DNA of 64,000 nucleotides, taken from Sulfurospirillum barnesii SES-3 (GTDB lineage: Bacteria > Campylobacterota > Campylobacteria > Campylobacterales > Sulfurospirillaceae). The stretch lies in assembly GCF_000265295.1 (NCBI RefSeq), contig NC_018002.1, forward strand, positions 2,108,001 through 2,172,000. Direction: 5' to 3'. The position numbers were made by a program, and so were the translations under genes. A model generated the notes under the pieces. That model saw only the letters and a program-made list of their open reading frames with translations. It was not told the DNA's origin and did not search any database. This document shows positions 17,937 to 26,451 of this stretch, piece after piece (within the stretch, counting starts at the first letter, position 1; the number at the start of each line of letters is the position of its first letter).

Positions 17937-18434
17937 TTACGCTTCGTGTGAATGGCAATGAGCGTGTTGATGCCCGTGTCCACCTAGCGCATTGTGTCCT
18001 TTGGTTTCACAGCATTTTAGTTTTGTTTTAAATTTATTTTTACCCTCATGCGAATGACACCCACCCTCATGTTTATGCCCTGCAGCCTCTTCACCTAAAA
18101 GTTCCATGTAATTGCTCACATCAACCTCAATCAACGTGCCTGCTTTAAACGAAGCAAGGGCTTCTTCCACCACAATGCGCTCACTGCCTGCAAAATAAAT
18201 TTTGACACCTGCTTTTAAGAGCGCATGAAAAGGTTTTTCCCCTAAATGAGACGTAATCAGTGTTTTAACACCCAAACTCTCAAACCATCGTGCCACTTTA
18301 ATACCACCCTCAGCACTGTTGGCTTCCACACGTACGGCACCGTTTTCATCCACAAACGCAAACCATTTTGCTTTGCCAAAGAGTGGGGAAAGTGCACCAT
18401 TTTGATCTTCTGTTTTGATAGGTAATGCTATCAT
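17937..18434 (-). CDS. NifX/NifB-type FeMo-cofactor-binding-domain protein with His-rich tail
   Basis: 165 residues. The first 110 form a dinitrogenase iron-molybdenum cofactor-type domain (MIALPIKTEDQNGALSPLFGKAKWF, then TLITSHLGEKPFHALLKAGVKIYFAG). The last 50 are rich in His and Cys (HKHEGGCHSHEG, LKCCETKGHN, HGHQHAHCHSHEA), a probable metal-binding tail. The gene is divergent from a DUF134 regulator that carries a related domain, so the pair probably forms a small metal-responsive module. The natural cargo (Mo, Ni, Fe-S) cannot be told from the sequence. Confidence 0.85.
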   Translation of the reverse strand: MIALPIKTEDQNGALSPLFGKAKWFAFVDENGAVRVEANSAEGGIKVARWFESLGVKTLITSHLGEKPFHALLKAGVKIYFAGSERIVVEEALASFKAGTLIEVDVSNYMELLGEEAAGHKHEGGCHSHEGKNKFKTKLKCCETKGHNALGGHGHQHAHCHSHEA

Positions 18435-18453
18435 TGTAAACTCCTTAATTGGT

Positions 18454-18491
18454 CATATGTTCAGAATTGTAGCACTTTAAATGAGCATATG
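18454..18491. promoter_or_regulatory. Paired CATATG sites, candidate operator
   Basis: In the divergent gap between the NifX-like and DUF134 genes, TCATATGTTCA and GCATATGTCA hold two CATATG cores (18454-18459 and 18486-18491) 32 bp apart, about three helical turns. A site for the helix-turn-helix DUF134 protein encoded next door is plausible. Confidence 0.4.
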
Positions 18492-18552
18492 TCAAGTATA
18501 TTTAAAATCTTTTATGCTAAGATTCTTGCATTACATGTAAAAGGATTGCTTC

Positions 18553-19134
18553 ATGCCACGCCACAAATGCCACCGTGCCACCTCCTATCAGCCACTCATT
18601 ACCCGCTTTAATCCCAAAGGGGGAAAGCACAATGAAACGATTTGCTTGATTCCTGAAGAGATTGAAGCCTTGTATTTGATGGATTTATTGGAGTTGTATC
18701 AAGAAGAAGCAGCCCAAAAAATGGAAGTTTCTCGTCCCACCTTTGCCCGCATTATTAAAGCCGCACGCCAAAAAGTCGCACGGGCAATTTTAGGTGGGTA
18801 TGAGCTTCATTTAGAAGCGAAAAGAGAGCGTTATGTGGTTGGTTTTTGTGCGGATTCTGAGCAGTACGAGAACCTCAATCCTAAGGGGAAATTTTTGTTT
18901 ATTTTTAAGGTAGAGGGTGAGCAAATTAAAGAGACACTTAGGCTTGAAAACCCAGCGCACGCAAAAGAGGCAAAGCCGCCTTTGCTTTTAGCACCGCTTT
19001 TGCACACCTATGGGGTCAATTTTTTTATCACCCAAACACTAGGGCAAGGCTTACGTAGCGTTTTGGGTGACAAAGGCATTCAAGTAATTGAAAAACCCTC
19101 TATTGAAGAGGCAGAAATTGCCAAGCTCTTTTAG
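18553..19134 (+). CDS. DUF134/UPF0251 HTH protein fused to NifX-like domain
   Basis: 193 residues. The N terminus ([13 protein letters not shown], then [20 protein letters not shown] and [20 protein letters not shown]) is the UPF0251 helix-turn-helix. The C-terminal part ([39 protein letters not shown]) resembles a NifX-like metal-cofactor-binding domain, matching the product of the divergent gene. A metal- or cluster-sensing regulator is inferred. The TTACATGTAA palindrome at 18531-18540 runs directly into its ribosome site AAAAGGA. Confidence 0.85.
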   Translation: MPRHKCHRATSYQPLITRFNPKGGKHNETICLIPEEIEALYLMDLLELYQEEAAQKMEVSRPTFARIIKAARQKVARAILGGYELHLEAKRERYVVGFCADSEQYENLNPKGKFLFIFKVEGEQIKETLRLENPAHAKEAKPPLLLAPLLHTYGVNFFITQTLGQGLRSVLGDKGIQVIEKPSIEEAEIAKLF

Positions 19135-19898
19135 GCGTAGAGTAAAAGTGCTATGCCAAAAAGAATGCGATAAATACCAAAAGCCACAAAAGTAAATTTC
19201 TCTAAAAATTTCAAAAAGAGTTTAATGGTAGCATACGCAATCACAAAAGAGACCACAAAACCCACTGCTAGAACGCTAAAATTGGCATCGCTAAAGAGCT
19301 CACTTTTGTGTTTTAAAAGGTCATACCCTGTGGTGGCACACATAACAGGGAAGGCAAGTAAAAACGAAAACTCAGCACTGGCTTTGCGAGTAAGCCCTAC
19401 TAGCATCGCTCCAATAATACTCGCCCCCGCTCTACTCGTTCCAGGAATGAGGGCAAAAATTTGAGCAATACCAATCCAGAGTGCTTGTTTGTAACTCACT
19501 TTTTCCACATCATCCACAAAGTGCTCTTTGGGCTTATAAAACTTCTCCACCGCTAAAAAAACAATCCCTCCGATGATAAACATCAAAGCCACAATCTCAA
19601 CGCTAAAAAGCGCTTTGATCTGTTTGGCAAACAAAAAACCCACGGCACCCAGTGGTACAAACGCCACGGCTAGTTTCATCCAAAGGTTAATTTTTTTGGG
19701 CGAAAACTTCTCTTTATAGTTTAAAACGACTGCCAAAATGGCTGCAAACTGAATAATAATCTCATAGGCTTTCACAAAATGATTTTGCTCTAACCCCAAC
19801 CAATCACCTACAATAATCATATGCCCCGTAGAAGAGATAGGTAAAAACTCCGTAAACCCCTCAACCACTCCCATAATAATCGACTGAAAAATATCCAC
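19131..19898 (-). CDS. uppP: Undecaprenyl-diphosphate phosphatase
   Basis: 255 residues with about eight membrane helices and the BacA/UppP signatures [18 protein letters not shown] (residues 11-28) and [10 protein letters not shown]. It recycles the undecaprenyl carrier lipid for peptidoglycan and other wall polymers and can confer bacitracin tolerance. The gene converges on the DUF134 gene with a 4-bp overlap. Confidence 0.95.
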   Translation of the reverse strand: MDIFQSIIMGVVEGFTEFLPISSTGHMIIVGDWLGLEQNHFVKAYEIIIQFAAILAVVLNYKEKFSPKKINLWMKLAVAFVPLGAVGFLFAKQIKALFSVEIVALMFIIGGIVFLAVEKFYKPKEHFVDDVEKVSYKQALWIGIAQIFALIPGTSRAGASIIGAMLVGLTRKASAEFSFLLAFPVMCATTGYDLLKHKSELFSDANFSVLAVGFVVSFVIAYATIKLFLKFLEKFTFVAFGIYRILFGIALLLYA

Positions 19899-20013
19899 AA
19901 AATGTCCTACATGTAAAGATAAAAACGAGATTGTAACATAAGCCTCATGAGACTTACCATGTAACGCCTTTTGGCGATGGTACCTCTTTTATGTTTATCT
20001 AAAAGTTCATGAC

Positions 20014-21699
20014 CTATGCTTCTGCTTCTTTTACCAAAGGTAAACGCACTTCAAAAACAGCACCATCCCCCTCATTAAACGCAAGAATTTCCCCTTCATT
20101 TTGGCTCACAATTTGCTGAGCGATGTTAAGTCCAATCCCAATGCCAGAGCTCATTTTGGTACTTTCAAAGGGTTCAAAAATACGAGGTAAAATTGCAGCA
20201 TTAATGCCTCCAGCATTGTCACAAAAGCGTACCACAACCTTTTCATTGTCTTGAAAAATCTTTACATGTAACGTACGTTTTTCAAAAGGCTCAATCTTCA
20301 CAAGTTCATCCAACGCATTGTTTAGAATAATTACAAATACCTGCTCGATGCGCTGTTTTTGAATGTTACATGTAAAGAAATATTCATCTTTTAAAAGGTT
20401 TTGATCAAAGAGTTTGTCATTCAGATGAATGGTAACAATCTGCTTTGAACGGTGGTAGCAAAGCGCAAGGGAAGAGCAAAGAAGCTCATACACATTGAGC
20501 TTCTCTTTTTGTTCACGGCTCTTTTGAGATGCCTCTCGCATGGTTCCAATAATGCTCTCAATTCGCTCAATTCCTTCTTGAATCAATTGACTGTCTTTGA
20601 GCATCCCATCTTTATGAGAAGAATCAGGCAGTACTGCCATAATGTCTTCCACGAGCATCTCAAAATTACCCTTAACATACGTCAAAGGCGTGTTAATTTC
20701 ATGCGTAATGCCAGCAGCCATTTTACCAATGGCGCTAAATTTGGCATTGCGCACCATCTCCTCTTGGTAGATTTTTTGGATTTTCAGATTTTTATCCACC
20801 TCTTCACGAATACGGTTTTGCAGATAAATTTCTTGCTTCTGTGCTTCTGTTATATCAATAAAAACGCCCACAAAGCCATCAAAAACATCGTTGCGTATCA
20901 TACATTTTTTTTGAATTTCCAAACTCACTCTTTGCTTAGTACGTGGCTCAATCGTGGTGATTTTGTAAACTTGAAGGTTACAGCTAAGCATCTCTTGATC
21001 TTTTTGATTGATTTTATTGGCTATTTCAAGAGGATAGAGGTCAAACACTGTTTTACCTAAAATCTCTTCTTTACTCAAACCAAAATAGGCGCAATACGCA
21101 CGACTGCATCCAATGTAGCGCAAATAGCGGTCTTTAATAAAAACAGGCACAGGAATAATGTCTAAAATCGTTTCCATATCACGCAACTGTTTTTGATATT
21201 TGAGGTTGAGCTTTGCGATGGTATTGCGTGATTTTATGCGTAAAGAGATGTCACGAACGCTCCAAATACTCAGCGCTTCTGCCTCATCCATAAACTTTTT
21301 GCCAAACAGTTCTGCCCAAAATGCCGTGCCCTCTTTGGTACGCAATCGGTACTCTAAGTTACTAAGACGTTCAAACATACCCTCATGTAAGTAGACATGC
21401 CACCACTTTTCATAAAGACTTTGTGAGGTAAAAAGGATGCTAACATGTAAGCCTAAAATCTCTGCCTTAGCATAACCAAAAAGGTGTGTAAACGTCTCAT
21501 TGACATCAACAACCAAGTGCTTTTCATCCAGTACGATGTAGGCAAGATCTGCGTTATTAAAATAAAGTTTTACTCTTTGGGCAAGGCGTTCTAACTCTTT
21601 TTTTTCAGCAATGGCGCACTCTAAAATGCGCCTATTTTGGTTTTTAAGAACGGTAATTTCTTGCTCAAGGTCTCTGATTTTAGAGAGTGCATCTTTCAT
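20014..21699 (-). CDS. Cytoplasmic PAS-PAS histidine kinase
   Basis: 561 residues with no membrane helix: an N-terminal coiled coil, PAS 1 (YIVLDEKHLVVDVNETFTHL), PAS 2 (PVFIKDRYLRYIGCSRAY), a coiled-coil linker, H box GKMAAGITHEINTPLTYVKG, and catalytic motifs NNALDELV, DNAGGI and GIGIGLNIAQQIV. It lies 8 bp downstream of a single-domain response regulator and a CZB chemoreceptor on the same strand; the three appear to be one signalling unit. Two palindrome copies lie inside the gene (20262, 20366). Confidence 0.9.
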   Translation of the reverse strand: MKDALSKIRDLEQEITVLKNQNRRILECAIAEKKELERLAQRVKLYFNNADLAYIVLDEKHLVVDVNETFTHLFGYAKAEILGLHVSILFTSQSLYEKWWHVYLHEGMFERLSNLEYRLRTKEGTAFWAELFGKKFMDEAEALSIWSVRDISLRIKSRNTIAKLNLKYQKQLRDMETILDIIPVPVFIKDRYLRYIGCSRAYCAYFGLSKEEILGKTVFDLYPLEIANKINQKDQEMLSCNLQVYKITTIEPRTKQRVSLEIQKKCMIRNDVFDGFVGVFIDITEAQKQEIYLQNRIREEVDKNLKIQKIYQEEMVRNAKFSAIGKMAAGITHEINTPLTYVKGNFEMLVEDIMAVLPDSSHKDGMLKDSQLIQEGIERIESIIGTMREASQKSREQKEKLNVYELLCSSLALCYHRSKQIVTIHLNDKLFDQNLLKDEYFFTCNIQKQRIEQVFVIILNNALDELVKIEPFEKRTLHVKIFQDNEKVVVRFCDNAGGINAAILPRIFEPFESTKMSSGIGIGLNIAQQIVSQNEGEILAFNEGDGAVFEVRLPLVKEAEA

Positions 21700-21707
21700 A
21701 CGAAACG

Positions 21708-22076
21708 CTACAAAACCAACTCGTAAATCTTCTCTTCTAAGGCTTTCATCGAGGAAAATGGCTTCATGACATAGTGCGTCGCCCCCTCACGGTGCGATTT
21801 GAGCACTTTATCAAGGGTGGAGTAGGCTGTCATCATAATGATTTTAAGACCTGGGGTTTTTTCATGCAAACGTTTGAGCACATCCAAACCATTCATCTGT
21901 GGCATCATGATGTCTAAAAGCACCACATCATACGTTTTATCGATATGGGAGATGGCATTTAAAGGGTTAGAAAAGGTAGTGACTGCAAAACCAGCTGTTC
22001 GGTTGAGCGATTTTTCAATCATATTTAATATCTCTTGCTCATCATCAATAATGGCTACTTTAATTATCTTATTCAT
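21708..22076 (-). CDS. Single-domain (CheY-like) response regulator
   Basis: 122 residues: acidic pocket IIDDEQ, phospho-acceptor Asp in VVLLDIMMPQMNG, Thr in MMTAYST and Lys in VMKPFS. No output domain. It lies between the CZB chemoreceptor and the PAS kinase (gaps of 3 and 8 bp), so it most likely receives phosphate from that kinase. Confidence 0.92.
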   Translation of the reverse strand: MNKIIKVAIIDDEQEILNMIEKSLNRTAGFAVTTFSNPLNAISHIDKTYDVVLLDIMMPQMNGLDVLKRLHEKTPGLKIIMMTAYSTLDKVLKSHREGATHYVMKPFSSMKALEEKIYELVL

Positions 22077-22079
22077 TCG

Positions 22080-23402
22080 TTACCCCCTTACTTGTTTGTC
22101 AAAAAGATGCTCTTTGGCTTCAAGCATCAATGTTTTTGATTTTTCATCAACCATCACATCCAGTGTCGTAAAAACTGTTTCACTCGCACCTTCAATCTCT
22201 CTTACCATTGCTTCTATCTCTGCTTTGGAACAAATCGCTTTCTCGCCACCACACTCTTTGGCTAAACGATTTGCCAATTCATGCACTTTAGCATGCGGGT
22301 TTTCCAGTTTTCCAAACGATGGGGTTATGCTAAACTCCTCTTTGCCGATGCCTTGCTCATACCAATGCCCCAAACGGCATTCATGGTGGGTGGTGGCTTT
22401 AAAGTCGTTCTTTTCCCCAAAAAGAAGTGCATAGAGGTTGTTTTTATAGATCACATGGTCGATTTTTGCGAGGGATGCAAAGATTTTATCGCTTAAGTAG
22501 CTGACTTCATACATAGAACGAGCGGCATTTTTCTCAAACGAGATGATTTTCTCTTTGAGCGCATCGGTTTGCTCTTTGGTATTGCGAGCAATGAGGCTTA
22601 CTTCCTCCGTGCTTTGTTCAGAATGCGAGGATTCTTGTTGCATCGTTTGTACCACCATGGCAATCTCTTTGGTCGCTTTTTGCGTGCGCTCAGCCAAGTT
22701 TCGCACCTCATCGGCAACAACCGCAAACCCACGTCCGTGCTCACCTGCGCGCGCAGCTTCAATGGCGGCATTGAGCGCTAAGAGATTGGTCTGATCCGCA
22801 ATATCTTCAATGAGTTGTACCACCCCTGAAATCTCCTTGCTTCTGCTTAGAAGAGACTTTGAATTGCTGACAACATCGCTCATCAAAAGGCTTAGTTTAT
22901 CCATAGCCGTAGAAGCATTATTCACAAGAGTGAGTCCTTCTCGTGACTCTTTTGAGGTCTGAGCTGACTCTGTTTTCATCACTTTTAGATCACCCAAAAT
23001 CTCCGAAAAAGTCGTCTGAGAATTTTGAAGTGCATCTGAAATAGACTTTTGATGCAGGCTTAAAATGTTGCTGTCTTTGGCATTGCGAACATCGGTTTTG
23101 ATGATGCTATACGCCACAAGATCAGGGCTGAGGCGTTTTGAGCGCACAGAACCTTCGCAACCGTTCATGCTGATATGATCCATTGATTCGTTCAAAAGTG
23201 AGGCTAATTTAGAAGGCTCTTTAATCGTCATTTTGGCAAGATCATTTTGCATCACGATCTTTTTAGCGTTATCCACCACCACAATCATCTCTTCTTGAGA
23301 AAAGTGCGTGAGTGCCAAAAGGCGCTCATTTTCTGCTTTCAACGCTACGACTTCATCTCGCAAAATGGCCAGTTCTTCAGGCTCTTTTTTCGTAAAAAAC
23401 AT
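22080..23402 (-). CDS. Soluble methyl-accepting chemotaxis protein with CZB zinc domain
   Basis: 440 residues, no transmembrane segment. An N-terminal coiled coil and PAS-like region are followed by the signalling domain with its hairpin tip ([20 protein letters not shown], then [18 protein letters not shown]). The C terminus holds a CZB domain: [18 protein letters not shown] and PHAKVHEL give the usual His3-Cys zinc site. CZB receptors sense zinc or oxidants such as hypochlorous acid through the cysteine. First gene of the three-gene signalling operon. Confidence 0.92.
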   Translation of the reverse strand: MFFTKKEPEELAILRDEVVALKAENERLLALTHFSQEEMIVVVDNAKKIVMQNDLAKMTIKEPSKLASLLNESMDHISMNGCEGSVRSKRLSPDLVAYSIIKTDVRNAKDSNILSLHQKSISDALQNSQTTFSEILGDLKVMKTESAQTSKESREGLTLVNNASTAMDKLSLLMSDVVSNSKSLLSRSKEISGVVQLIEDIADQTNLLALNAAIEAARAGEHGRGFAVVADEVRNLAERTQKATKEIAMVVQTMQQESSHSEQSTEEVSLIARNTKEQTDALKEKIISFEKNAARSMYEVSYLSDKIFASLAKIDHVIYKNNLYALLFGEKNDFKATTHHECRLGHWYEQGIGKEEFSITPSFGKLENPHAKVHELANRLAKECGGEKAICSKAEIEAMVREIEGASETVFTTLDVMVDEKSKTLMLEAKEHLFDKQVRG

Positions 23403-23541
23403 TCAAACCCCTCTGTTAAAAAATTGCCTTTATTATAGGATAAAACACTAGCGATTAGCATATAATTTTGTCAAAAAAAACAGTTCCTCTTACAAAGCGT
23501 GTTATAATCGTTTGACTATCTTTACATGTAAAGGATTCATC

Positions 23542-24114
23542 ATGCTTTTAGACTTCTCAACCTTAGAGGAAACCAGCATCTACAAACTTATCTCCAACAC
23601 AATAACGCCTCGTCCCATCGCATGGATAAGCACAGAACATGAGGGTGTGTGTAACCTAGCCCCCTTTAGCTATTTTATTCCCCTCTCATCCAAACCGCCC
23701 ATGCTTATTGTCTCCATCGGAAAAAAAGAAGATGGCTCACCCAAAGATACCTTAGCAAATTTTCTAAACGGCTCTTACGTGACCATTAGCTTTGTCTCCA
23801 AGGAGCTCAAAGATGCCATGAGCCAAAGTGCTACAGAGCTTCCTTACACAAAGAGCGAGTTTGAAGCCTTTAACATTGCATCCAAACGATGCATACCCGA
23901 GTACCCTCCCATGGTAGAATCAAGCCAATGTGCTCTTTTTTGCCGTTTCACACAAACCATGCCTATTGAAGGAAGTAAGCATACGCCCTGCTTATTGCGT
24001 GTTGAACATGCTTATTATGCCGATGAAGTCATTGATGAAGCGTTACATGTAAAGCTGGATAACATAGGACGAGTAGGAGCAAAATTTTTGATAAACGGAG
24101 AGATTATCTCCTAA
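23542..24114 (+). CDS. Flavin reductase-like (DIM6/NTAB family) FMN-binding protein
   Basis: 190 residues from the ATG at 23542; the palindrome TTACATGTAA (23522-23531) runs into its ribosome site AAAGGA. Motifs: NTITPRPIAWIST, NLAPFSYFIPLSSKPPM and YVTISFVS. It binds FMN and probably supplies or transfers reduced flavin. The last codons (INGEIIS, stop) lie within a 24-bp sequence that is repeated exactly at 26264-26287, on the far side of a 2.2-kb inserted cassette, so this gene's 3' end served as an insertion site. Confidence 0.87.
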   Translation: MLLDFSTLEETSIYKLISNTITPRPIAWISTEHEGVCNLAPFSYFIPLSSKPPMLIVSIGKKEDGSPKDTLANFLNGSYVTISFVSKELKDAMSQSATELPYTKSEFEAFNIASKRCIPEYPPMVESSQCALFCRFTQTMPIEGSKHTPCLLRVEHAYYADEVIDEALHVKLDNIGRVGAKFLINGEIIS

Positions 24115-24115
24115 T
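24092..24115 (+). repeat. 24-bp direct repeat, left copy
   Basis: Begins TAAACGGAGAG and ends TCTCCTAAT. Here it encodes the last residues and stop codon of the flavin reductase. Identical to 26264-26287. The core GGAGA-N4-TCTCC is itself an inverted repeat, a feature often seen at site-specific recombination crossover points. Confidence 0.9.
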
Positions 24116-24168
24116 CTTTAAAAAACATTAATGCTTTATCATTTTTTGATATCGGAAAAATATTAGAT

Positions 24169-24182
24169 ATTGCCTTGGCAAT
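24169..24182. promoter_or_regulatory. Inverted repeat ATTGCC-TT-GGCAAT upstream of cassette genes
   Basis: A perfect 6-bp inverted repeat with a 2-bp centre lies between the left repeat and the ATPase start. It is the only clear dyad in the 145-bp leader of the cassette and may be an operator or promoter-associated site. Confidence 0.35.
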
Positions 24183-24260
24183 CGTATAGTATCAGCATAT
24201 CAAGAAGAAATAAAAATTAGCTATGTTACAATTCAACCTAGATGTTAAAAAGGACTAGAT

Positions 24261-25673
24261 ATGAAAATTGCTTTTGAGAACCTTGGGGCAGCAGAAATAG
24301 GTGAAATCGAATTGGCAAACCTTACCATTGTTTGTGGTGAAAATAATACTGGAAAAACTTATATAACATACCTCATTTACAACTTGTTGAGCAATTGGAA
24401 ACAATTTGTAGACATAGACTTAGAAGTGGAATTAATGCAACTCTTACAAGAAGGAACTGTTAAAATAGATTTGCAACTCAAACTTATTGACAAATGGGAT
24501 GAAATCTGCCAAGAAACATTGAAAAAATTTTTAAATAATTTTCCTGAAATGCTGGCTTCTAATAGTGGATTATTTGATAAACTTAAACTCAGCGTAACTC
24601 TTCCACTTGACATACAATGGAAGGAACGAGAATTTAAAAATGAATTTAGAGGTGAAAAAGGGAATTTATTAGTTGCAATGACAAAAGCTGCAGGATCAAC
24701 AGAACTCGAACTAGCAGCTCCAAAATCAGAAGAGTCAATATCCCGTTCAATGTTACCATTAGGAAGCTTTATAGAAGACCGACTATTCTCAATGGTTTTA
24801 GAAGATACTATCCCCAATGTTTTTATTGCAAGCACAGAAAGAACAGGTGCTACAACTTTTAGAAAACAATTGAATATGGCTACTGGAAATCTTATCGATT
24901 TATTAAGTCAAGTGCACAAAGATGGTGAGAAGAGTATCACTCCAAATAAAATTTTTGAAACTATCTATGGTAAACAAGAATATGCTCTTCCTGTGCGACA
25001 TAATGTGAGATTTATCAACCAACTTCCTGATAGCAATGCAGAATTTGGTGAATTGCACAAAGCCGACCAAACCCTCCTGCAAAAATTCGAGGGAATTGTT
25101 GGGGGAACTTATGTAACAAATAAAGAAGGTATAACCTACTTTCAACCAAAAGGAACATATCTCAAACTTGGACTTGGCGAAGTATCTAGTTCCGTGAGAT
25201 CATTACTTATTCTGTGGTATTGGCTTAAATATTTTGCAAAAAAAGGAGACATGTTAATTCTTGACGAACCAGAACTAAATTTACATCCTTCAAATCAAAG
25301 ACGATTAGCAAGATTTTTAGTTACTCTTGTTAATCATGGATTAAAAGTATTTATTACAACACATAGCGATTATATCGTTAAAGAATTTAACACCCTGATT
25401 ATGCTAAATCAAGACTTGCCATCGTTTGAAAGCATAAGACAAAAGTACCCTGAATATACAATAGACGATAAATTGTCAGCTAGCAAAGTAGCTCTTTATA
25501 TGACACGCGAAGAGTTATTGATGAGAGCTGGAGGAAAGCGAAAAACAAGAACAAAAACACTTAAAAAGGCAAATATTAGTCCAACACTTGGAATTGAAGC
25601 TGAAAGTTTTGATGAAACCATAGATGAAATGAATGCAATGCAAGAAGCTATTTATTACAATATGGAAGCTTGA
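24261..25673 (+). CDS. AAA/ABC-type (OLD-like) ATPase of candidate defence cassette
   Basis: 470 residues. Walker A GENNTGKT is at 26-33, a degenerate signature GEVSSSVRS near 306-314, Walker B MLILDEPELNLHP with catalytic D335-E336, and a switch His in TTHSD (H368). This is the AAA_15/AAA_21 SMC-like ATPase arrangement found in OLD, Septu (PtuA), Gabija and retron-associated effectors. The middle section (about 60-300) is not recognised. No TOPRIM domain is present; the C-terminal tail is basic (GGKRKTRTKTLKKA). It overlaps or abuts the nuclease-like gene, suggesting one complex. A role in phage defence is inferred from architecture and the mobile context. Confidence 0.8.
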   Translation: MKIAFENLGAAEIGEIELANLTIVCGENNTGKTYITYLIYNLLSNWKQFVDIDLEVELMQLLQEGTVKIDLQLKLIDKWDEICQETLKKFLNNFPEMLASNSGLFDKLKLSVTLPLDIQWKEREFKNEFRGEKGNLLVAMTKAAGSTELELAAPKSEESISRSMLPLGSFIEDRLFSMVLEDTIPNVFIASTERTGATTFRKQLNMATGNLIDLLSQVHKDGEKSITPNKIFETIYGKQEYALPVRHNVRFINQLPDSNAEFGELHKADQTLLQKFEGIVGGTYVTNKEGITYFQPKGTYLKLGLGEVSSSVRSLLILWYWLKYFAKKGDMLILDEPELNLHPSNQRRLARFLVTLVNHGLKVFITTHSDYIVKEFNTLIMLNQDLPSFESIRQKYPEYTIDDKLSASKVALYMTREELLMRAGGKRKTRTKTLKKANISPTLGIEAESFDETIDEMNAMQEAIYYNMEA

Positions 25674-25675
25674 AA

Positions 25676-26266
25676 ATGAGTATTTTAGAAGCTCTTAAAC
25701 AAATTATTAAAAGTAGTGCTATCCTTTGTGATGGGCAACAGCAGTGTCATGCGATACTTGAAGAGAGAAATGAAGCTAAATTAAAAAAATTAACTCTTTC
25801 AGACTTAAAATCTAACCACTTGGTCATTGGACTTGATGATGCAAGGAAATTAGTATGCGATGCAAGGATTACTTGTATGTCACCTATATTTTCCACAACG
25901 AGTGCTTATGATATTAATAGGGCTTGTGACGCATTATTAATTGAAGAAAAAGAGGCAGGAAAATGCAAAATTACTTATATTGAATTGAAATCAGATTCTC
26001 CATCAGGATTTGTAAGTCAGTTTATAAGCTCAAGTTGTTTTGTATCTTACCTAAAAGAAATATTGATAAAATTATGTAATATTCACGTTGAAAGCATAAC
26101 AGAAAAATTTTTGATTTTTCACACCGATCCAAATGATGGAAAACCCTCTTTAAGAAAAACAACTACAACTAAAAAGAACATACCTGCTAATGCAAATAGC
26201 CCTAAAAATCCAAAAAAAATAATTGTTAGAAATGATGATACAAAAAGTATTATGGAAATTTGGTAA
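25676..26266 (+). CDS. Probable PD-(D/E)xK nuclease partner of the ATPase
   Basis: 196 residues from ATG 25676, with GGAAG upstream; an in-frame TTG at 25670 is a weaker start. The segment from D85 (RACDALLIEE) to E103-L-K105 (TYIELKSD) has the spacing and strand pattern of a PD-(D/E)xK nuclease core. The C-terminal 45 residues are Lys/Thr/Asn-rich and probably bind nucleic acid. Its start is 2 bp beyond the ATPase stop. The stop codon TAA is the first three bases of the right-hand direct repeat, so the reading frame ends exactly at the cassette boundary. I do not recognise a named family. Confidence 0.68.
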   Translation: MSILEALKQIIKSSAILCDGQQQCHAILEERNEAKLKKLTLSDLKSNHLVIGLDDARKLVCDARITCMSPIFSTTSAYDINRACDALLIEEKEAGKCKITYIELKSDSPSGFVSQFISSSCFVSYLKEILIKLCNIHVESITEKFLIFHTDPNDGKPSLRKTTTTKKNIPANANSPKNPKKIIVRNDDTKSIMEIW

Positions 26267-26287
26267 ACGGAGAGATTATCTCCTAAT
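26264..26287 (+). repeat. 24-bp direct repeat, right copy
   Basis: Exact duplicate of 24092-24115. It supplies the stop codon of the nuclease-like gene and is followed by a hairpin that would suit the flavin reductase gene if the cassette were absent. Confidence 0.9.
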
Positions 26288-26289
26288 TT

Positions 26290-26307
26290 GGTAAAAAACT
26301 TTTTACC
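26290..26307 (+). terminator. AT-rich hairpin followed by T-run
   Basis: GGTAAAAA, a 2-bp centre, TTTTTACC, then TATTTTTAAT. The stem is 8 bp but AT-rich, so termination is probable rather than certain. It directly follows the right repeat and was probably the flavin reductase terminator before insertion. Confidence 0.55.
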
Positions 26308-26350
26308 TATTTTTAATCTTTTCTCCTTTATAATGTCCAAAATGCTGTTG

Positions 26351-26365
26351 GTCTAAGGCTTAGAC
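26351..26365. promoter_or_regulatory. Palindrome GTCTAAGGCTTAGAC upstream of double-cubane operon
   Basis: A perfect 7-bp inverted repeat around one base, about 16 bp downstream of a TATAAT hexamer (26329-26334). A nearly identical sequence, read on the minus strand as GGTCTAAGGTTTAGACA, sits in front of yedF at 49193-49207. A shared operator for a dimeric regulator is likely. Confidence 0.55.
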
Positions 26366-26451
26366 ATACATGAAGTAGCACTCTTTTTTCTGCTTTTCTT
26401 CTTTACATGTAACCCTCGCACAGCATCATTTTTCATCATAAAAGGAACAAC

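Larger units (their letters stand above)
24092..26287. mobile_element. Direct-repeat-bounded ATPase/nuclease cassette, no integrase
   Basis: Exact 24-bp direct repeats (24092-24115 and 26264-26287, beginning TAAACGGAGAG and ending TCTCCTAAT) enclose about 2.15 kb. The left copy is the 3' end of the flavin reductase gene. The right copy is followed at once by an AT-rich hairpin that looks like that gene's original terminator. The interior is visibly more AT-rich than its neighbours (about 30% GC in a sampled 60-bp stretch), contains no TTACATGTAA and encodes only an AAA/ABC-type ATPase and a probable nuclease. Recombination between the repeats would restore an uninterrupted gene plus terminator. 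No integrase or transposase gene is present, so movement must rely on factors elsewhere. Confidence 0.75.

Noticed and set aside
20452-21060. 202-codon open frame antisense to the PAS histidine kinase
   Set aside because: The opposite strand carries complete kinase motifs; the antisense frame has no ribosome site or recognisable features.
24092-26287. Classic transposon or insertion sequence
   Set aside because: No transposase gene and no terminal inverted repeats; the 24-bp direct repeats are longer than usual target-site duplications and coincide with a gene's 3' end.
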